DNA of 64,000 nt from JAOUGY01 sp963825585 (GCA_963825585.1 CAWGTX010000006.1:620001-684000); one strand, 5' to 3'. Numbered from the stretch's first letter, positions 1 through 8,596 are shown. The notes: generated by a model not told the origin, from the letters alone. Translations and numbers: made by a program.

Positions 1-50
1 CGGGTTCGCTCGTCTCCGGTGGACTTGAACCGTTCCCACATAACCGACAC
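1..50 (-). CDS. whiG: RNA polymerase sigma factor, WhiG/FliA type (5' end only)
   Basis: Only the first codons are in the window; the gene runs off the left edge on the minus strand. Reading leftward from a GTG at 50 (or an ATG at 41) gives MWERFKSTGDERT, which matches the start of sigma region 1.2/2 in WhiG/FliA sigma factors, where a W-x-x-(Y/F)-K-x-T-G-D-E-R segment is usual. It begins 20 bases after the xerC stop codon. A whiG gene beside xerC and dprA is a known actinobacterial arrangement, and this supports the call. The fragment is too short to separate WhiG from other sigma-28 members, and the start codon is uncertain because no strong Shine-Dalgarno sequence precedes either candidate. 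Confidence 0.65.
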   Translation of the reverse strand, partial: MSVMWERFKSTGDERT

Positions 51-69
51 GTCGTCGGTTGGCGCCGGG

Positions 70-963
70 TCACGCCCGTGGGTGGCTGCGGTCATAAGTG
101 GCCTTGAGGTGCTCGCGAGTCACTGAAGTGTAAATCTGAGTCGTGTCGAGGGCAATGTGTCCAAGAAGCTCCTGCACACTTCGCAGGTCCGCTCCCCCCT
201 CCAACAGATGCGTTGCGAATGAGTGTCGCACGGCATGGGGGAAGGTGCCAAACCTACGGGCGACGATGCGCCTGATTCCGCGGGTGTCGAGGGCGCCGCC
301 GCGCTCGCCGACCCACAGTGCGTCACCTGCCTGGGGCCTGGCCATCGCCGGGCGACCGACCTCGAGCCACGCCTGTACCGCAACCTGTGCAGGCCGTCCG
401 ATCGGAAGAGCCCGCTCTTTCGACCCTTTGCCCATCACCGTGACCATGGCCGTGCGCGACATCTGACCCACTCGGAGTGAGGCCAGTTCAGAAACGCGCA
501 TGCCGGTCGAGTACATCAGCTCGAGGATGGCGCGGTCCCGGAGTTCGAGGGGTTCATCACCGTCGATGGCCTCGAGTCCCGATGTCACAAGACGAGCGGG
601 CAGTGCATGCGGAAGTGGCTTGGGCAGCCGGCTCCGGGCGAGACCCGCCGCCGGGTTGGCGATGAGTGTGCGGTGGCGAACCGCATCGTCGAAGAACGCT
701 CGTATTGCCGACGCCTTGCGGGCCATCGTCGTCCTGGCGTAGTCCCGCTCGTCGAGGTCGGCGAGGAATCGGCGCACGATCTTGCGGTCGATGCCCTCGA
801 TCGAGTCACAACCGACCCGAGCGGAGAAGCCGAAGAACTGCCCAAGGTCCGAGCGGTAGGCACCGATGGTGTGGGATGACAGGCCGCGTTGGCTCTCGAG
901 GCGAGAGAGATAGGACTCGACGTGTTCAAACGCCCATTCCGGTACGCGGGGAGGATCGGCCAC
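70..963 (-). CDS. xerC: Tyrosine recombinase XerC/XerD family
   Basis: This is a 297-residue site-specific tyrosine recombinase of normal Xer length, which resolves chromosome dimers at dif during division. The N-terminal SAM-like core-binding domain covers about residues 10-95. The catalytic domain shows the first Arg in GMRVSEL (about 155), the Lys in GKGSKERALP, the HAVRHSF box (H-x-x-R), the LLGH motif and the nucleophile Tyr in TQIYTSV near 278. The start is GTG at 963. It lies downstream of dprA on the same strand (38-base gap) and directly upstream of whiG. XerC and XerD cannot be told apart from one copy; position next to dprA favours XerC. Confidence 0.93.
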   Translation of the reverse strand: MADPPRVPEWAFEHVESYLSRLESQRGLSSHTIGAYRSDLGQFFGFSARVGCDSIEGIDRKIVRRFLADLDERDYARTTMARKASAIRAFFDDAVRHRTLIANPAAGLARSRLPKPLPHALPARLVTSGLEAIDGDEPLELRDRAILELMYSTGMRVSELASLRVGQMSRTAMVTVMGKGSKERALPIGRPAQVAVQAWLEVGRPAMARPQAGDALWVGERGGALDTRGIRRIVARRFGTFPHAVRHSFATHLLEGGADLRSVQELLGHIALDTTQIYTSVTREHLKATYDRSHPRA

Positions 964-1001
964 GTCCCGATGCTACGCCGCCACTCGATGATGGCGCGGG
1001 A

Positions 1002-1973
1002 TCATGCCCCTCGCCGGCGGGATGACTCCCTGACCACCCCATCGACCAGATGAACCTCTCCCGCTGCTTGCAGCCCTAACACGTCGACCATCACGCCGGC
1101 GATGTCCTTGCCACTTCCGACCGCCAGCTCCTCGATCGTGGCGGGGAGGAGCGCCATGAGCCCTGAACGTTGCGTCGACGGGGACGGCGACGGACCGAGC
1201 CAGAACTCGATGGTCTCGACCAGGTCGTCGAGCGTGGCGATCGGATGGGCACCGTCGCGGATGAGGAGGTTGCACCCGGCCGAAGTGGCCCGGTCGATGT
1301 CACCGGGCACCGCCATGACCTCACGGCCCTGGGCGACAGCCACATGGGCGGTGATGAGCGCCCCGCTCCGTACGGCGGCCTCGACCACGATCACCACCGA
1401 CGCCAAACCCGAGATGATTCGGTTTCGGAACGGGAACCTCCACGGTTCGGGAGCGATGCCCGGTCCGAACTCGGAGACGACTCCGCCTCCCGACTCGAGG
1501 ATCCGCTCTCCGAGCCGCCGATTGCCGCGGGGATACCACACGTCTATTCCACTTCCCAGCACCGCCACTGCGCTGCCGCCCACCTCGAGGCACCCCTCGT
1601 GGGCAGCGGCGTCGACGCCCAATGCCAGGCCGCTGACGACGGGCCATCCCGCTCCGCCCACGGTCCGACCGATACGACGCGCCAACTCGAGCCCGTACCG
1701 GGTGGCCCTCCGGCTGCCGACGATTGCCACCGCCGGACCCGGTGGAATGGACCCTCGGACGAACAACCATGGCGGGGCATCGGGCAGCGAGGCGAGTTGC
1801 ATCGGTAGCTCACCGACGGTCAGGAAGCTGACGCCTTCGACCGGCCACCGCTTCGTGGGATCGGGGCACGAGGCGATCTCGGATCTGATGGCAGGTCCAC
1901 CCGCCAGGAGTACCCGCCTTATCCGGTCGGGATTCGAGCCGAGCAGCGCCAGGTCGAGCAATGGGGTCACCAT
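1002..1973 (-). CDS. dprA: DNA-processing protein DprA
   Basis: DprA (323 residues) loads RecA onto incoming single-stranded DNA during transformation. The Rossmann-like core is clear: AIVGSRRATRYG (about 84), SGLALGVDAAAH, AVLGSGIDVWYPRGN, SEFGPG, FRNRIISGLA and AVPGDID. The N-terminal part before the core is short and a C-terminal winged-helix-like tail follows it. The ATG at 1973 overlaps the end of yifB by 7 bases, so the two genes are co-translated. The competence-type pair yifB-dprA is widely conserved even in bacteria not known to be transformable, so a role in natural uptake is not implied. Confidence 0.95.
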   Translation of the reverse strand: MVTPLLDLALLGSNPDRIRRVLLAGGPAIRSEIASCPDPTKRWPVEGVSFLTVGELPMQLASLPDAPPWLFVRGSIPPGPAVAIVGSRRATRYGLELARRIGRTVGGAGWPVVSGLALGVDAAAHEGCLEVGGSAVAVLGSGIDVWYPRGNRRLGERILESGGGVVSEFGPGIAPEPWRFPFRNRIISGLASVVIVVEAAVRSGALITAHVAVAQGREVMAVPGDIDRATSAGCNLLIRDGAHPIATLDDLVETIEFWLGPSPSPSTQRSGLMALLPATIEELAVGSGKDIAGVMVDVLGLQAAGEVHLVDGVVRESSRRRGA

Positions 1974-3430
1974 GCCTCCCGAAACGAGGACGCCTCGGCC
2001 ACGTCCGCCTCGGTGACCAGATCGCGCCCGGCCAGGTCGGCGATGGTGCGGGCCACCCGGCGCACCCGGTCGTAGCTCCTTCCGTTGAGGACGCCGGCAT
2101 CACACGCCGTGGCGAGCAGCCTGCGGGCTCCATCCTCCGAACCCAGCCGGTCGAGCGACGCGGGAGTCAGCCCGGCGTTGAGACACCCGCGTTGGCGTTG
2201 GCGCCCCACCGCTTCTGCGATGCGGGCCGCAACCGGAGCCGTGGCCTCGCCGGCCGGACCGTCGAGATTGCCCGGTCGCCCCACCCACACCCTCAGGTCG
2301 AACCGGTCGAGGAGTGGCCCCGACAGCTTGCGCCTGTACCGCTCCACGGCCTGATCGGAACACCGGCACGCCACATGACGGTCGCCGCGGTGACCACACG
2401 GGCACGGGTTGGTGGCGGCGACCACCTGACACCGGGCCGGATAGCGGACGCTGCATCCGCGCCGGGCGATGTCGATGACACCATCCTCGATGGGCTGACG
2501 CAGCGCGTCGAGCACACCGGCCGGGAACTCCCCGAGTTCATCCAAGAACAGGACGCCGCGATGGGCCAGCGTGATCTCCCCCGGCACCGCATGACCTGTT
2601 CCTCCGCCCAACAACGCGGCCTGGGAGGCGGAGTGATGGGGCGAACGGAATGGCCGCCGGGTGCCCTCCGGGAACCGCCGATCGGCAGACTCCCAGATGC
2701 ACAGCACCTCGAGCCGCTCGTCACGGGTCAGGTCGGGGAGCAGTCCGGGCAGTCGCCGTGCCAGCATCGACTTGCCGCTCCCCGGGGGCCCGATCAGGAG
2801 GAGGTGATGCCCGCCCGCGGCGGCGACCTCGACCGCCCTCCGGGCGAGCGCCTGGCCCCGGACATCGGCCAGGTCCTCGGTCGATGGGTCGCTCCTTCTG
2901 GCCTGAGCCGGAATCGGGCGCCGGAAACCGTCCCGGGCGGCTGCGATGGCTTCGGCGAGCGACCTGACAGGACGAATGTCGGCACCCTCGACGACGCCGG
3001 CATCGGCGGCGGAGTCGACCGGCACGATGCAGGGCACGCCCATCTCGGCCGCGACCACCGCCGCCGCCACGACACCGCGGGCACGGCGGACGGTGCCATC
3101 GAGGGCCAGTTCTCCCACCGAGACGACCCGCCCGGCCTCGTCGGGGATGGCCCCACACGATGCGAGCACACCCAGCGCGATGGGGAGATCGAAGGCCGGC
3201 CCGGCCTTGGGGATGTCAGCCGGAGCCAGGTTGACGATGAGCGCCCGGTTCGGGAATTGAAATCCTGACGACTTGATTGCAGCCCGAACCCGATCCTTCG
3301 CCTCGCGCACCGCCGTATCAGGCAGGCCCACAAGCGAGAACCGTTCCTTCCCGTTGTAGACGTGCGCCTCGACATGAACCCGACGAGGCCGAGCACCAAC
3401 CAACGTTGCAGAAGAGGTGACAGCGAACAT
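1967..3430 (-). CDS. yifB: YifB/ComM-family magnesium-chelatase-like AAA+ ATPase
   Basis: The protein has about 487 residues: an N-terminal ChlI-type domain (SATLVGA, YNGKERFSLVGLPDTAVRE), a central AAA+ module with Walker A LLIGPPGSGKSMLARRL (about 212) and Walker B GVLFLDELGEF, and a C-terminal Mg-chelatase domain with Cys residues in NPCPCGHRG. ComM homologues are helicases that promote branch migration during recombination of transforming DNA. I prefer the ATG at 3430 because AGGG lies 8 bases upstream; a GTG at 3439 in the same frame is the alternative. It heads the yifB-dprA-xerC-whiG run. Confidence 0.92.
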   Translation of the reverse strand: MFAVTSSATLVGARPRRVHVEAHVYNGKERFSLVGLPDTAVREAKDRVRAAIKSSGFQFPNRALIVNLAPADIPKAGPAFDLPIALGVLASCGAIPDEAGRVVSVGELALDGTVRRARGVVAAAVVAAEMGVPCIVPVDSAADAGVVEGADIRPVRSLAEAIAAARDGFRRPIPAQARRSDPSTEDLADVRGQALARRAVEVAAAGGHHLLLIGPPGSGKSMLARRLPGLLPDLTRDERLEVLCIWESADRRFPEGTRRPFRSPHHSASQAALLGGGTGHAVPGEITLAHRGVLFLDELGEFPAGVLDALRQPIEDGVIDIARRGCSVRYPARCQVVAATNPCPCGHRGDRHVACRCSDQAVERYRRKLSGPLLDRFDLRVWVGRPGNLDGPAGEATAPVAARIAEAVGRQRQRGCLNAGLTPASLDRLGSEDGARRLLATACDAGVLNGRSYDRVRRVARTIADLAGRDLVTEADVAEASSFREAW

Positions 3431-3439
3431 GAATGGCAC

Positions 3440-3610
3440 CCTACGGACGGGGTGAGACAGAATCGCTAGAGCTTCTGGCTACTGGCTACCAGCTGCTGGC
3501 CAGACGGCGCGACCGTGTGTGTGTTGCCTGTCGCGTCGAACGTCGCGACCCCGCGAACGAATCATCAGCCGGCACCCAGCAGCCAGGAGCGAGAAGCCAG
3601 AAGCCAGCGG
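3440..3610. repeat. Heptamer-type tandem repeat region between echA and yifB
   Basis: The 171-base gap has no gene. It holds tandem heptamers of the CTGGCTA type at 3475-3502 (CTGGCTA twice, then CCAGCTG, CTGGCCA) and the opposite orientation at 3575-3606 (CCAGCAG, CCAGGAG, CGAGAAG, CCAGAAG). The two blocks can pair as a large imperfect hairpin. The same repeat family recurs near 16.2, 35.6 and 45.3 kb, always between genes. Confidence 0.7.
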
Positions 3611-4393
3611 CTATCTCCCCCTGAACTCCGGCTGTCGCTTCTCGAGGAATGCCGCCACGCCTTCCGCCGTGTCTTCTGTGGCGAGGCAGATCGACTGGGA
3701 TTGGCCTTCCCAGTCGAGGGCATCCTCGAACGAGGTCTCCCAGGCGCGGTCGATCCCCTGCTTCGTGAACATCTGGGCGACCGGCGCACCGTCGAGGAAG
3801 GCGGTGGCGAGTTCGGTCACACGATCGTCGAGCCGCGCCGGGTCGACGACCTCCAGACACAATCCGATCGCCAGGGCCTCCGGGGCCTCCACCATTCGAC
3901 CTGACAGTGCCAACTCCTTGGCCCGCTGCGGGCCCACCAGCCGTGGCAGCAGCCACGTTCCACCGAAGTCGACCGTGAGGCCACGCTTGACGAAGATCTC
4001 CGAGAACCTCGCCCTGGTGGTGGCGATCACGACATCACACCCGAGCGCCAGGTTCATCCCGGCACCGGCCGCCACGCCATCCACCGCTGCGATCGTGGGC
4101 TTGGTGACACGGCGGAGGGCGACGGCGGCATCGGCGACCCGGTTCATCCTCCTTTTGTGCTCGGCGACACCGTCTGTGTTCTCCAGCCGGGATGGGTCGA
4201 GGTCGGCACCCGAGCAGAACTCGCCGTGCGCCCCGGCGATCACCAGGACGCGTGCGTCGGAGCTCTCGAAGTCGATCAATGCCCGACGCAGGTCGTCCCA
4301 CCCATCCGGTGACGGCACCGCGTTCTTCCGCTGTGGGCGATCCAACACGAGGCGGCGCACCGGTCCACGGTTCTCGATCCTGATCCAGTCCAT
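3611..4393 (-). CDS. Enoyl-CoA hydratase/isomerase family protein
   Basis: This 260-residue crotonase-fold protein has the usual family length. Visible landmarks are the oxyanion-hole segments HGEFCSGADL (about 70) and DGVAAGAGMNLALGCD (about 118), and FVKRGLTVDFGGTWLLPRLVG. The last has Asp rather than Glu at the catalytic loop, as in PaaG-like and several fatty-acid hydratases and isomerases. The substrate cannot be read from the sequence; fatty-acid or aromatic-acid CoA degradation is the family role. It is transcribed away from the small gene at 4451 and shares strand with yifB across a repeat-filled gap, so it is probably a separate transcript. Confidence 0.88.
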   Translation of the reverse strand: MDWIRIENRGPVRRLVLDRPQRKNAVPSPDGWDDLRRALIDFESSDARVLVIAGAHGEFCSGADLDPSRLENTDGVAEHKRRMNRVADAAVALRRVTKPTIAAVDGVAAGAGMNLALGCDVVIATTRARFSEIFVKRGLTVDFGGTWLLPRLVGPQRAKELALSGRMVEAPEALAIGLCLEVVDPARLDDRVTELATAFLDGAPVAQMFTKQGIDRAWETSFEDALDWEGQSQSICLATEDTAEGVAAFLEKRQPEFRGR

Positions 4394-4450
4394 GTCGGGA
4401 GATTACGGGATACCCGGATCACCGGGCGCCCACCTACCCTGGTGGGAGCC

Positions 4451-4564
4451 ATGGGCCTGAATCCTTTCCGTCAGCAGTCGAAGACCCGGTTCGATGTCGC
4501 CATGGTCGTCCTGGCGCTGCTCGCCACCGCCGGTGTCATCGCCTGGGCACTGTTCGGGGGCTGA
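4451..4564 (+). CDS. 37-residue single-membrane-span small protein
   Basis: This short reading frame codes 37 residues: a basic start (MGLNPFRQQSKTR) followed by one hydrophobic helix (VAMVVLALLATAGVIAWALFG). The positive charges before the helix predict an inside N terminus. Its stop at 4564 lies two bases before the ATG of the next small gene, which suggests a two-gene unit. I recognise no family. The support is the membrane-protein composition and the tight spacing; it could be a chance frame, but the hydrophobic run is hard to explain otherwise. Confidence 0.5.
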   Translation: MGLNPFRQQSKTRFDVAMVVLALLATAGVIAWALFGG

Positions 4565-4565
4565 G

Positions 4566-4772
4566 ATGACCGAGGACGTGGCAGTGAGTCCGGTTCAACC
4601 ACACGCGGCCCGCAAGGTGTATCTGTGCCCCGGGTGCTCGGGCACCATCCCGCCCGGCACCTTTCATCTGGTGGTGGTTCCCGATCACGAGCCGGATCTG
4701 CGTCGCCATTGGCACCACGGCTGCTGGCACAAGGACCTTCGTCGCCGCAACGGGCGCGCCACACTCATCTAG
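4566..4772 (+). CDS. Small Cys/His-rich putative zinc-binding protein
   Basis: This 68-residue protein contains CPGCSG near residue 25 and a second cluster HWHHGCWHKD near residue 52. A CxxC plus a His/Cys cluster is the arrangement of a treble-clef or zinc-ribbon-like site, so zinc binding is inferred. Similar small proteins (CPGC...HWH..CW) are common hypothetical proteins in actinobacteria. An earlier in-frame ATG at 4494 exists but would overlap the upstream membrane gene by 71 bases in another frame, so the ATG at 4566 is preferred. Function unknown. Confidence 0.7.
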   Translation: MTEDVAVSPVQPHAARKVYLCPGCSGTIPPGTFHLVVVPDHEPDLRRHWHHGCWHKDLRRRNGRATLI

Positions 4773-4890
4773 ACCTCCCGCAACCGACAGCTACGGTGCG
4801 CGGCCGACACCTGGAGGGCGATTGGTGTCGTTGGATCTATCGATCTCCCGGGCGGAAGAACCCGACGAGACACGCCCACACGGAGGAACG

Positions 4891-5717
4891 ATGACGTACA
4901 AGACCGCCGTGATCACGGGGCATCACCGGACAGGACGGCTCCTACCTCGCCGAACTCCTGCTGTCCAAGGGATACACGGTTCACGGGACGGTGCGAAGGG
5001 CGTCCACGTTCGGGACCGAGCGTCTGGACCACCTCTACCTGGACCCTCACCAGCACGAGGCCCGCCTGTTCCTGCACTACGCGGACCTGGCGGAAGCCGG
5101 CTCGCTGGCACAGCTGGTGGCCGAGGTGAAGCCCGACGAGGTGTACAACCTGGCCGCTCAGTCACATGTGGCCGTCTCGTTCCGGAACCCCCTGTACACC
5201 GCCGACATCGTGGCGATCGGGACCCTGCGTCTGCTCGAGGCGATTCGGATGCTCGACACGCCGGTCCGTTTCTATCAGGCCTCCAGTTCGGAGATGTACG
5301 GCAAGGTCGTCGAGACCCCCCAGTCGGAAACCACCCCGTTCTACCCGCGAAGCCCCTATGGCGTCGCCAAGGTCTACTCGTTCTGGCAGGTCGTGAACTA
5401 CCGCGAGTCCTATGGCATGTTCGCCACCAACGGAATCCTCTTCAACCACGAGTCGCCCCGACGCGGCGAAACCTTCGTCACCCGGAAGAGACCTCGGCAA
5501 CGGCCAGGAGGTCCCCATTCGTGAGTTGGCCGAGACGATCTCGCGTCTGGTCGGCTTCGAAGGGTCCATCGTCTGGGACACATCCCGTCCCGACGGCCAG
5601 CCCCGACGGGCTCTCGACGTCACCAGAGCACGGGAGTACTTCGGCTGGCGGGCCCAGGTCGACTTCGAACAGGGTCTGCGTGAGACGATCGAGTGGTGGG
5701 AGTCGCACCGGGAGTGA
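4891..5717 (+). pseudogene. gmd: GDP-mannose 4,6-dehydratase 5' part fused out of frame to GDP-fucose synthase 3' part
   Basis: The start is supported by GGAGG just before the ATG at 4891. MTYKTAVITG is followed by a +1 shift at the G run 4917-4920; removing one G restores GITGQDGSYLAELLLSKGY, the Gmd NAD-binding loop. From 4922 the Gmd frame runs on with FYQASSSEMYGK (catalytic region) and SPYGVAKVYSFWQVV (YxxxK) to NHESPRRGETFVTRK near 5486. There it breaks. The continuation from about 5490, in another frame, is DLGNGQEVPIRELAE through RALDVTRAREYFGW, which is the C-terminal end of GDP-L-fucose synthase (Fcl/GER). The simplest reading is an internal deletion joining adjacent gmd and fcl, plus an extra G. 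No active enzyme can come from this locus as written. Confidence 0.85.
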
Positions 5718-5740
5718 GCCTCCCGGCGGAGCGGTCCACG

Positions 5741-5764
5741 GGTCAACAGGTCAACAGGTCAACA
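5741..5764. repeat. Octamer GGTCAACA, three tandem copies
   Basis: Three perfect head-to-tail copies of GGTCAACA lie between the 3' ends of the gmd-fcl remnant and the convergent ABC permease gene. The same octamer (GGTCRACA) recurs in tandem at 28881-28904, 37673-37734 and 59078-59157. Confidence 0.8.
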
Positions 5765-5798
5765 GGACCGGAATCTCGGTCCGGTCAGCGGTCCGCTG

Positions 5799-6569
5799 TC
5801 AGGGATCGCGGACCGTGACTCCGACGACGGCCAGCGCCGTGCCGATCACGGTCCATCCCAACACCACCGACAACGCCTGGGTGAAGGGCATGTCCATGCT
5901 GAAGCCCATACCGAACCCTCCGGAGAGGTCGGCACCCAGGTTCCCGAACAGAGCAGTGGACGCGGTGGTCAGGGATATGTTCCGATACGGCTCCCAGAAG
6001 GCTCCGACACCTTCGAACAGTGAGAAGGCCAGCACCGTTCCGATCGAGATCCCCATGTTGCGCATCAGGGAGACGGCTCCGAGTCCCAGCGCGGTCCACG
6101 TGACCTGGGTGAGGGCGGACTTCCAGACCAGATCGAACCAGGTGGACCCCGTGAGACCCTCTCCTTCGGTGAAGATGATCGCCAGCACGGCCCATCCGGC
6201 GATGGCGGCCAGCATCGCCAGCCACGACGCAACGGAGCACACCACCAGCTTCGACAGCAGGTGCATCCACCGCCTGGCCTCCTGGGTCACGGCCGTCGCC
6301 CAAATCGGTGTGGTCACCTCGCTGCCGAGGAACACGACCGCCAGGATGAGCGGAAACCAGGTCTGTCCGACCGCCTGCTGCGCCCCCAGCAGGAGCGCAT
6401 CCGAACGCGAGAACTCCGGGAGTTCGGGGATCGCCTCCGGTGCCACCACCGGAAGCATGATCAACAGCACCGCTGCCAGGCCGGTGAACACGGCGAGCAC
6501 CGCCACCAGAACCCAGAACAACCACCGCTTCCTCAGCTTGAGGAGATCCGCTCGCAGGAGCCCGGTCAT
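5799..6569 (-). CDS. ABC-2 type transporter permease
   Basis: The protein has 256 residues and about six hydrophobic segments: WLFWVLVAVLAVFTGLAAVL near 16-40, WFPLILAVVFLGSEV near 80, LVVCSVASWLAMLAAIAG near 115, then three more up to LGWTVIGTALAVVG near the C terminus. The cytoplasmic start MTGLLRADLLKLRKR is the usual lead-in of ABC-2 exporters. Its ATG overlaps the stop of the ATPase gene by four bases (ATGA, 6566-6569), so the two subunits are translationally coupled. The substrate is unknown; such pairs often move lipids, antibiotics or peptides. Confidence 0.85.
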   Translation of the reverse strand: MTGLLRADLLKLRKRWLFWVLVAVLAVFTGLAAVLLIMLPVVAPEAIPELPEFSRSDALLLGAQQAVGQTWFPLILAVVFLGSEVTTPIWATAVTQEARRWMHLLSKLVVCSVASWLAMLAAIAGWAVLAIIFTEGEGLTGSTWFDLVWKSALTQVTWTALGLGAVSLMRNMGISIGTVLAFSLFEGVGAFWEPYRNISLTTASTALFGNLGADLSGGFGMGFSMDMPFTQALSVVLGWTVIGTALAVVGVTVRDP

Positions 6570-7468
6570 GATGCCTCCCTCGTGAGGTCGAGGAACACCG
6601 ATTCGAGACTCGCTCGCTCCCGCATGAGTTGCGAGGGATAGAGCCCGGCACCCGCCAGTACCCGGGCGATCTGGGATCCGTCTGGCGCCGCCACCACCAA
6701 CCGGCCATCGATCACGGATGCCTCCAGACCCGCCGAGGCAAGGATGCCCGCCGCCGCGTCGACCGGTGTGACCTCGACGACGTATCGGCCATCGGTGCCG
6801 ATCAGATCGTCCACCGAACCGGTGGTCACCAGCCGCCCCCGGTTGATGACGATCACGTGGTCGGCGAGCTCTTCCACGTCGGTCAGGTTGTGGCTTGACA
6901 CCACCACCGTCTTCCCCTGCTCGGCGACAAGTGCCCGCAGGCGGCGCTTGAGGTCGACCTGGCCCTGCGGGTCGAGGCCGTCGAGCGGTTCGTCGAGGAT
7001 GAGAAGCTCGGGATCGGCGAGCATGGCCTGGGCGAGGGCGAGGCGTTGCCGCATGCCCTTCGAGAACTGGCCGACTTTGCGGGTGGACACGTCGGCCAGC
7101 GACACGAAGTCGAGCAGTTCGTCGATGCGGCCGCATCCGGCGCCGATGGTGAGGGCGGCCGACCGCAGATTGTCGGACGCCGACAGCGTCTTGTGGAGGC
7201 CGGGTTCCTCGATGACGGCGCCAACCCGTTTCACGATGGCCGCCGTGTCTGGCCCGACAGCCATCCCCAGGACCTCGATGTGTCCAGAGGTGGGGCGGGT
7301 CAGGCCCAACATGGCCCGGAACGACGTGGTCTTGCCGGCACCGTTCGGTCCGAGAAATCCGGTGAGTCGTCCCTTGGGTACGTCGACCGACAGCCCGTCG
7401 AGGGCCCGCGTGGTCTTGTACTGCTTGACGACGCCGCCAAACACGATCGCAGACTCGGTTGAGGTCAT
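6566..7468 (-). CDS. ABC transporter ATP-binding protein
   Basis: This is a 300-residue ABC ATPase of the CcmA/DrrA class. It shows Walker A GFLGPNGAGKTTSFRAMLGL (about 40), a Q-loop, the signature FSKGMRQRLALAQAML (about 137), Walker B LLILDEPLDGLD, the switch His in VVVSSHNL and a C-terminal extension of about 80 residues typical of drug and lipid exporters. The start chosen is MTSTESAIVF at 7468. It is the first gene of a two-gene exporter with the permease at 5799. The upstream neighbour is yraN. Confidence 0.93.
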   Translation of the reverse strand: MTSTESAIVFGGVVKQYKTTRALDGLSVDVPKGRLTGFLGPNGAGKTTSFRAMLGLTRPTSGHIEVLGMAVGPDTAAIVKRVGAVIEEPGLHKTLSASDNLRSAALTIGAGCGRIDELLDFVSLADVSTRKVGQFSKGMRQRLALAQAMLADPELLILDEPLDGLDPQGQVDLKRRLRALVAEQGKTVVVSSHNLTDVEELADHVIVINRGRLVTTGSVDDLIGTDGRYVVEVTPVDAAAGILASAGLEASVIDGRLVVAAPDGSQIARVLAGAGLYPSQLMRERASLESVFLDLTREAS

Positions 7469-7545
7469 GATGCGACTGTACGCCGCGGACGCCGACCCGT
7501 CGTCCCCCGGGCGGGCGAGAGCCGCCTCCCCCGGCAGGCGGAGCC

Positions 7546-7866
7546 TCACCGATCCGGCAACCAGCGGATGCCCACGTCCTCGGGTCCGAACGTCACCGCC
7601 ACCAGATCGATTCTCGTGCAGCGGGGACGAGCAGCACGAGCCGAACGCCGGACCCGTTCCAGCTTGGAGTCGTCGAAGGCGACCAACGGATCTTCCCTCC
7701 AGCGACTCCGCACCTCCACTGCGACGCGTTGACGGCCATCGAGTACCACCAGATCGATTTCGCCGTTTGGTACCACGACGTTTCGGGCGACGATGCGACA
7801 ACCTCGCGCCACCAGGAACCGAGCCGCCAGCGACTCCCCGAGTGCACCCAGATCATTCCGGTCCAT
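7546..7866 (-). CDS. yraN: YraN/UPF0102 family nuclease-fold protein
   Basis: This 106-residue protein has the UPF0102 pattern: LGALGESLAARFLVARGCRIVARN at the N terminus, then GEIDLVVLDGRQRVAVEVR, the E-x-D...V-E-V-(K/R) arrangement of Holliday-junction-resolvase-like and restriction-endonuclease folds. The biochemical role in actinobacteria is not established. The start is placed at the ATG 7866 (MDRNDLG), at the usual beginning of the domain; upstream in-frame starts add only low-complexity residues. The neighbourhood lepB-DUF2469-lepB-yraN...yifB-dprA matches the order seen in mycobacteria. Confidence 0.88.
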   Translation of the reverse strand: MDRNDLGALGESLAARFLVARGCRIVARNVVVPNGEIDLVVLDGRQRVAVEVRSRWREDPLVAFDDSKLERVRRSARAARPRCTRIDLVAVTFGPEDVGIRWLPDR

Positions 7867-7943
7867 TCCCCGGCTATACCGGGAGGGTGTGACAAGAACG
7901 GAGCCATGTCCGCCGGGGAGGCGTCCGTGGACCGTGGGAACTT

Positions 7944-8555
7944 CTACAGGCCGCCCACACGATCGAGCGGCCATATCCGGACGACCGCCCGTCCGATCAC
8001 GTCTTCGACCGGGATCGGTCCTATGAAACGGCTGTCCTGGCTGCATCCCCCACACCTGTGGTCGCCCATGACCCATATCGTGCCGTCAGGAACGGTCTGG
8101 ACCGCCATGTCGGGCATGGCGGGCTCGGAGATGTACGGCTCGTAGATCGCCGAGTCGTTGACGAACACCTGATTGTCCCTGATCTCGATGCGGTCACCTC
8201 CGAGGGCTATCACCCGCTTGATCAGATCCTCGTGGCCCGAACTGCGAATCCCGAGTGCATCGAGCACGGCCTTGACCACCGCCTCGGCCGCCGACATCTC
8301 GACCTCGGGACCGGTCTCGAAGACGACCACGTCCCCGCGCTCGATCTCCCCGAAGCGGTAGGTGAGCTTCGAGACCATCACCCGGTCGTTCACCTGAAGC
8401 GTCTCGAGCATCGATTCGGAAGGGATGTAGAACGGCTGCACCACGAACGTCTTGAGCAGCACCGCGATGATGAGCGCGCCCAGCAGCAGCCCCGGTAGCT
8501 CGAGGATGAACGAGCGCGGCCTCTCGGATTTGGGTGTCGTGCTGATGCCACTCAT
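7944..8555 (-). CDS. lepB: Signal peptidase I (copy 1)
   Basis: This 203-residue type I signal peptidase cleaves signal peptides at the outer face of the membrane. One N-terminal membrane span (LLLGALIIAVLLKTFVV, about 23-40) is followed by the catalytic Ser in YIPSESM (box B), RFGEIERGDVVVF, and the general-base Lys in LIKRVIALGGD. The last box is MGDHRCGGCSQDSR, which differs from the common GDNR-x-x-S-x-D-S-R by a CxxC insertion. The second copy at 8930 has the ordinary form. The two genes flank a DUF2469 gene on the same strand, which suggests tandem duplication and divergence. Confidence 0.95.
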   Translation of the reverse strand: MSGISTTPKSERPRSFILELPGLLLGALIIAVLLKTFVVQPFYIPSESMLETLQVNDRVMVSKLTYRFGEIERGDVVVFETGPEVEMSAAEAVVKAVLDALGIRSSGHEDLIKRVIALGGDRIEIRDNQVFVNDSAIYEPYISEPAMPDMAVQTVPDGTIWVMGDHRCGGCSQDSRFIGPIPVEDVIGRAVVRIWPLDRVGGL

Positions 8556-8596
8556 CGGATCGCAGCCTACGCCGTCGGTGCCGCTAGCTCTCTGGG

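Noticed and set aside
1..69. tRNA-like T-arm sequence GGTTCAAGTCC near the left edge (minus strand)
   Set aside because: The surrounding sequence does not fold into a cloverleaf and translates well as the WhiG N terminus.
3475..3606. Possible CRISPR array in the heptamer region
   Set aside because: The repeats are seven bases with no spacers of constant length and no cas genes nearby.
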